Assembly (NCBI RefSeq): GCF_004765785.1
Contig: NZ_ML219769.1
Coordinates: 117,881-181,880, forward strand
Origin: Halorussus ruber
GTDB lineage: Archaea > Halobacteriota > Halobacteria > Halobacteriales > Haladaptataceae
DNA: 64,000 nucleotides
Reading direction: 5' to 3'
Positions 60,455 to 64,000 of this stretch are shown here, in pieces. Within the stretch, counting starts at the first letter, position 1. Each line of letters begins with the position of its first letter. Below the pieces are notes generated by a model. It was not told where the DNA came from, did no database searches, and saw only the letters and a program-made list of their open reading frames with translations. The position numbers were made by a program, and so were the translations under genes.

Positions 60455-60786
60455 CTACACGCCCCACGGGTACGCTTCGGGCGCTTCGCTCGGGTCGGGT
60501 TCGACGCCGAGCGAGTGGAGCGCGGTCGAGTCCTCGCGTGGACGAACGAGTCGTAGCGCTCGGCCAGATTCGTCGGAACGTAGTTGTACGCCTCGCGGTC
60601 GGGGTCGTAGACCACGCCGATGGCGCGGTGGCCCCGGCGCTCGTCGCCGAGTACTGGTGTTCGGTCGTGCTGTCCCTCCTCGTCGGTTGGTTCTGCCGCC
60701 GGAACCGCGTCGCCGACGCCCGCGACCAGCAGTCCGAGAACCAACCCCGCGACGAGTGTCCTGTCTGTCGTTGCTTTCCCCACCAT
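60455..60786 (-). pseudogene. Small exported protein interrupted by a frameshift
   Basis: The frame opens at ATG 60786 (MVGKATTDRTLVAGLVLGLL, signal-like) and reads sensibly to RAIGVVYDPDREAYNYV and LAERYDSFVH. Past about 60540 that frame becomes arginine-rich and unlike the host, while another frame continues with acidic, native-looking sequence (EDSTALHSLGVEPDPSEA, then PEAYPWGV and stop at 60455). One base gained or lost would join them. It could be a real inactivation or a sequencing error. Family unknown; expressed from the same strand as the ccmEAB operon just downstream. Confidence 0.5.
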
Positions 60787-60902
60787 GCGTTGTGCGCGCT
60801 CCCTCTCGTCGCCGAACCGTGACAACGTCTAGCAGGATACCTCTTCGGATGGGTCTGATTCGTATCAGAAGGACTTTGGCCCTCATTCGTGACTTGGCCG
60901 AC

Positions 60903-61334
60903 ATGTCCACGTCTCGGTTGCGGCGGCAGATGCTCCGACTCGGCGGCCTCGCCGGTCTTGCGGGACTGTCGGGATGTGCGTCACTCCCCTTCGTCGGGAC
61001 GCTCGGGTTCAGACTCCGGAACTACACGACCGACGCCTACGACGCCCGCGTTCAGATTCGACTCTACGGACAGACCGCGTTCGACCGGACGTACCGACTG
61101 CCCGCGGCGGACCCGGCGGACCCGCACGTCCTCACGGAGACCGACGCCGTCTCGAACGTCCCGAGCGGAGCGACGTACACCTGTTCGCTGTTTCTCGACG
61201 GGGTAAAAGCTCGGAGCATCGAGACGACCGCGGACTGCACGGACCGCGAGTCACAGCAGATGGACGAGGAGGTAGACATCGACATCGGGTTCGGCGGCGA
61301 CGGCGGCGTCGAGATGGCCGACACCGAGTGCTAG
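60903..61334 (+). CDS. Small lipoprotein
   Basis: A 143-residue exported protein. N-terminus STSRLRRQMLRLGGLAGLAGLSGC is a short Tat-like/lipobox signal. The mature part is a beta-rich domain (RVQIRLYGQTAFDRTYRLPA, ATYTCSLFLDGVKARSIET) with cysteines at the end, probably an Ig-like or C2-like fold. Function unknown. An in-frame ATG 18 codons upstream (60849) is possible but gives a longer, less typical signal. Its stop overlaps that of the convergent DUF7344 gene by 4 bp. Confidence 0.7.
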   Translation: MSTSRLRRQMLRLGGLAGLAGLSGCASLPFVGTLGFRLRNYTTDAYDARVQIRLYGQTAFDRTYRLPAADPADPHVLTETDAVSNVPSGATYTCSLFLDGVKARSIETTADCTDRESQQMDEEVDIDIGFGGDGGVEMADTEC

Positions 61335-61663
61335 GCGGTCCGCGACTCGGCGTCCACGAACTCCACGGCGCGGTCGAACTCCGGTCCGCGGTCGATGATA
61401 CCGTCGGCGACGTCCGGGTCGTAGTCGACGACGCCCGCCTCGTCGAGTTTCGGCAGGTGGTCCCGCGAGAGGCTCTCGGCGACCTCCTCGCGGTAGGTCT
61501 CGAAGTCGTCTACTTCCGCGCCGGGAAACAGCCGGAGGGCGAGGTACGTCGTGAACGAGGGAACAGGTATCGGTAGGTACTTCTCGTCCAGATAGCGAAC
61601 GACCGCCCGCCGCCGCGGATGGTCGAGGACGTGCTGTATCGAGTCGAGCCGGTCGTCTCCCAT
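61331..61663 (-). CDS. DUF7344-type winged-helix protein
   Basis: A 110-residue winged-helix protein: DSIQHVLDHPRRRAVVRYL (first helices, typical of DUF7344), then EEVAESLSRDHLPKLDEAGVVDYDPD (recognition helix and wing). It lacks a membrane segment, unlike the protein at 7075. A cytosolic DNA-binding regulator is likely; targets unknown. Convergent with the lipoprotein gene; the stops overlap. Confidence 0.82.
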   Translation of the reverse strand: MGDDRLDSIQHVLDHPRRRAVVRYLDEKYLPIPVPSFTTYLALRLFPGAEVDDFETYREEVAESLSRDHLPKLDEAGVVDYDPDVADGIIDRGPEFDRAVEFVDAESRTA

Positions 61664-61913
61664 TCAGTCCTAACGGGTAATCCGCTGATAATTAAAAGGA
61701 TAATGGCCCGACGCAAACAGTCGGCTCTCGTCCTCCTCGGGAAGACGACTGATTGCGGCGCTCGCCTCGATGAGCATCGGTGTAGATAACTATAGAATTA
61801 CTAAAGACTAATTTTCGTTTTCTAAATAAATAAGAAATTATCTCTATCCGTCCCGAGTGACGCCGTGGCTTCCAACGCTACGCCACTCCCGAGCGACGCC
61901 GTGGCTCCCGACA

Positions 61914-63173
61914 CTACGACGCCACAGCGTCAGTCTCGCCATCCGCGTCGGTGTCAGTGTCTGCACCGGCGTCAGTATCCGCACCGGCCTCCTCGACCGG
62001 CTCTCGGACTGGCCGCGCGACGACCCAGAGGAGGCCCCCGGCCAGCGCCGAGGTCACGCCGACCGCCGAGAGGAAGGCGAGCGGGCCGATGTCGGCCGCG
62101 ACCCGGCCGCCGAGGACGTTCGCGGTGCCCGAGACGAGCGTGAGTGCCATCGAGACGCCCGACAGCACCGTCGCGCGGCCGACGTTCTCCAGTCGGTCGT
62201 TGATGTACTCGTTTCTGACCGGTCGGGTGACCCGCTGGGTCGCGCGCCGGACGAACAGCGCGGGCACGAGAAGAATCGGCACGACCGCGAAACTGGCGTA
62301 GGCGACGGCGACGACGGGGACCAGCGCCAGCAGGACGCCGCGAGTGCCGACGCGGTCCTGAATCGGTCCGACCGCGCTCGACGCGACCGCCGAGACGAGT
62401 TTGAACCCGGCGTAGAGGACGCCCAACTCGGCGACTTGCACGCCGACCGACTGCATCGCTGGCTGTTCGAAGACCCGCGTCACCGAGAAGACGAGGTTGA
62501 ACAGCGCGGCGTAGACGACTATCCAGCGAATCGAGGGGCGCGGGAGTTGGGTCCGGAGGGCGCGAGCGGCCTCGCGGACGCTCATCGTCTCGGCCTCGCC
62601 GTCGGCAGATTCGGGATTCCCCGCGCCCTGCGTCTTCGGCAACGTCGCCAGTATCGGCAGGCCGAGCGCGGCCAACCCGGCGTTGGCGAGGAAGGGCACC
62701 GCCGGGTCGATGGTGTAGAGGAACCCCGCCGCGAGCGCCGTCGCCCCGGAGACCACGAGCAGGGTCGAGTTGGCCCGACCGCTAATTTTGGCGTGTTCGT
62801 CCTCGGCGTCGCGCTCGGCCAGCAGTTCGTAGAGCCACGCGTCGGCGGTCCCGGTCCGGAAGGTCCACCCGACCGCCCAGACCACGTAGACGACGGCGAA
62901 CGCGGGCGTCGAGTCGGCGACGGTGAACCCGAGCATCACCGCGACGACGATGGCGTTGCCGAGCGCGAGCGCGTTCCGGCGACCGAGGCGGTCGCCCAGA
63001 TACCCCGTCGGGAGTTCCGAGGCCACCATCGAGAAGAGGAAGGCCCCCTGCACGAACCCGATGTCGGCGAGACCGAGGCCCTGGGACTTCATGTAGACCA
63101 CCGAGACGGGGATGTAGAACCCCGCCGAGAGTGTCGCCCGGTAGATGTAGTAGCGACGGACCAGCGAGAGCAT
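61914..63173 (-). CDS. Major facilitator superfamily transporter
   Basis: A 419-residue carrier with 12 hydrophobic segments. The MFS loop 2-3 motif is GYLGDRLGRRNALALG (about residues 57-72). Opening LSLVRRYYIYRATLSAGFYIPVSVVYMKSQGLGLADIGFVQGAF matches the DHA-like 'YxR' MFS branch. The C-terminal tail is a TDADTD-type acidic stretch. Substrate is not predictable. The start at 63173 is at the beginning of the first helix; the open frame upstream has no coding character. A 250-bp AT-rich gap separates it from the DUF7344 gene. Confidence 0.87.
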   Translation of the reverse strand: MLSLVRRYYIYRATLSAGFYIPVSVVYMKSQGLGLADIGFVQGAFLFSMVASELPTGYLGDRLGRRNALALGNAIVVAVMLGFTVADSTPAFAVVYVVWAVGWTFRTGTADAWLYELLAERDAEDEHAKISGRANSTLLVVSGATALAAGFLYTIDPAVPFLANAGLAALGLPILATLPKTQGAGNPESADGEAETMSVREAARALRTQLPRPSIRWIVVYAALFNLVFSVTRVFEQPAMQSVGVQVAELGVLYAGFKLVSAVASSAVGPIQDRVGTRGVLLALVPVVAVAYASFAVVPILLVPALFVRRATQRVTRPVRNEYINDRLENVGRATVLSGVSMALTLVSGTANVLGGRVAADIGPLAFLSAVGVTSALAGGLLWVVARPVREPVEEAGADTDAGADTDTDADGETDAVAS

Positions 63174-63350
63174 GTCCGGCGCTACTCCCGACGGCCAAAA
63201 AAGGGTTCGCGGAAACGAATTTTTGTAACAGCGACTACTGAAACGAGTTCGAGCAATCTGCGAGTCCCTCCTCGCGGTTCTGCCGACCGCCACTACGGCC
63301 CCCGGAGCGAACGACGAACTTCTATCACGCCCCGAACCGAACGACGAGGC

Positions 63351-64000
63351 GTGAACCTCGACTACCCGCACTTCCTGCTCAATCTCAAGACCTACGAGGA
63401 GACCTACGGCGCGGACGCGCTGTCCTACGCACGGACAGTCGAGTCCGTGGCCGAGGAGACCGACGCCACCTTCGCCATCGCGCCGCAGGCGACGGACCTC
63501 CGCCTCGTGGCCGAGAACACGTCGCTCCCGGTCGTCGCGCAGGCCGTCGACGCTGGCGAACCGGGGCGCGAGACCGGCGGGATTCTCCCCGAAGCGGTCG
63601 CCGAGGCTGGCGCGGCGGGCGTGATGATGAACCACCCCGAGCGCCGCGACACGCTCGCCGACGTGGAGGCCAAAATTCGGCGGTGCGAGGAGTGCGGCCT
63701 CGACGCCATCGTCTGCGCCGACAGCGTCGAGATGGGCCGGGCCGTCCTCGAATGGGACCCCGACTGCGTCATCTTCGAGAACCCCTCGGACATCGCGTCC
63801 GGCAACGCGCTCGCCCAGACCCGGCCCGAGTTGGTCGAGGAGTTCGTCGGCATCGTCGCGGAGCGCAACCCGCGGACGAAGGTTCTCCTCGGCGGGGGAA
63901 TCACGACGCCGGAGGACGTGGCCCGGTCGTTCGAGTTGGGCGCGGACGCGGCGGGTGCCGCGTCCGCGGCAGTGCTGGCAGACGATAGACGGGCGTGGTT
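63351..64000 (+). CDS. tpiA: Triosephosphate isomerase (partial, 3' end outside window)
   Basis: From a GTG start, 216 codons are visible and the frame runs off the end. Archaeal-type TIM: the catalytic Asn-Lys is in FLLNLKTYEE (about residues 8-17), the catalytic histidine in MMNHPERR (about 92-99, NHxERR type), the catalytic glutamate in IFENPSDIASG (about 140-150), and the phosphate-binding loop in LLGGGITTPEDV. Archaeal TIM is shorter than bacterial TIM, so only the last few residues should be missing. Interconverts DHAP and glyceraldehyde-3-phosphate. Confidence 0.95.
   Translation, partial: MNLDYPHFLLNLKTYEETYGADALSYARTVESVAEETDATFAIAPQATDLRLVAENTSLPVVAQAVDAGEPGRETGGILPEAVAEAGAAGVMMNHPERRDTLADVEAKIRRCEECGLDAIVCADSVEMGRAVLEWDPDCVIFENPSDIASGNALAQTRPELVEEFVGIVAERNPRTKVLLGGGITTPEDVARSFELGADAAGAASAAVLADDRRAW

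Noticed and set aside
61670..61705. An eleventh copy of the 19-bp element before the DUF7344 gene
   Set aside because: It shares TTATCC and a T/A-rich half, but the ATAGTAA half and the spacing (22 bp) do not fit; more likely an ordinary TATA-type promoter.

Overview
The window is chromosomal DNA of a halophilic archaeon (class Halobacteria). Codon use is strongly GC-rich, the proteins are very acidic, twin-arginine signals and lipoboxes are common, and several families are typical of haloarchaea: DUF7344, HTH-10, halocyanin, DUF7269, DUF7519 and archaeal triosephosphate isomerase. The genus cannot be fixed from the sequence alone.

Layout. 0-10.3 kb holds ordinary chromosomal genes: an HPF-like fragment, an SDR, a PQQ-propeller protein, an SLC13 permease, a lone tyrosine recombinase, winged-helix regulators and a MoxR ATPase. 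10.4-14.6 kb is a visibly lower-GC island with a broken transposase and a single-chain type IIG restriction-methylation enzyme. It sits between moxR and a convergent DUF4129-DUF7269-DUF58-DUF7519 operon (14.6-18.3 kb). 18.4-26 kb encodes surface proteins: a lipoprotein, two paralogous Tat-exported beta-helix proteins, DUF1616, a YdjM-like membrane protein and a PKD protein. 26.3-48.7 kb is a surface-glycan region: four glycosyltransferases, a DUF354 protein, two nucleotide-sugar dehydrogenases, wecB, glmS, two asparagine-synthase-like proteins, an ATP-grasp ligase, and a membrane-bound winged-helix regulator. 49-60.4 kb is a c-type cytochrome locus: halocyanin, a TsdA-like dihaem cytochrome c, CcdA, a thioredoxin, and CcmA, B, C, D, E and F. 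The end carries small regulators, an MFS transporter and the start of tpiA.

How the genes work together. GlmS, WecB and WecC form a path from fructose-6-phosphate towards UDP-ManNAcA (the intermediate steps to UDP-GlcNAc are not in the window). A second dehydrogenase and several glycosyltransferases would build a uronate-rich surface glycan. The Ccm proteins would mature the dihaem cytochrome, whose motifs resemble thiosulfate dehydrogenase, and the neighbouring halocyanin could exchange electrons with it.

Three signals are not explained by the genes. (1) A 19-bp element of consensus YTTANCCGGCSGATAGTAA lies upstream of ten transcription units between 18 and 45 kb. In eight of them the gap to the start codon is 26-28 bp, which reads as a shared leaderless promoter of a surface/glycan regulon and also reveals two small leader ORFs. 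(2) Two inverted copies of a long palindromic element, with compensatory base changes in both stems, bracket the 12.7-kb glycan block. (3) Tandem repeats have grown from the 3' ends of two small genes.
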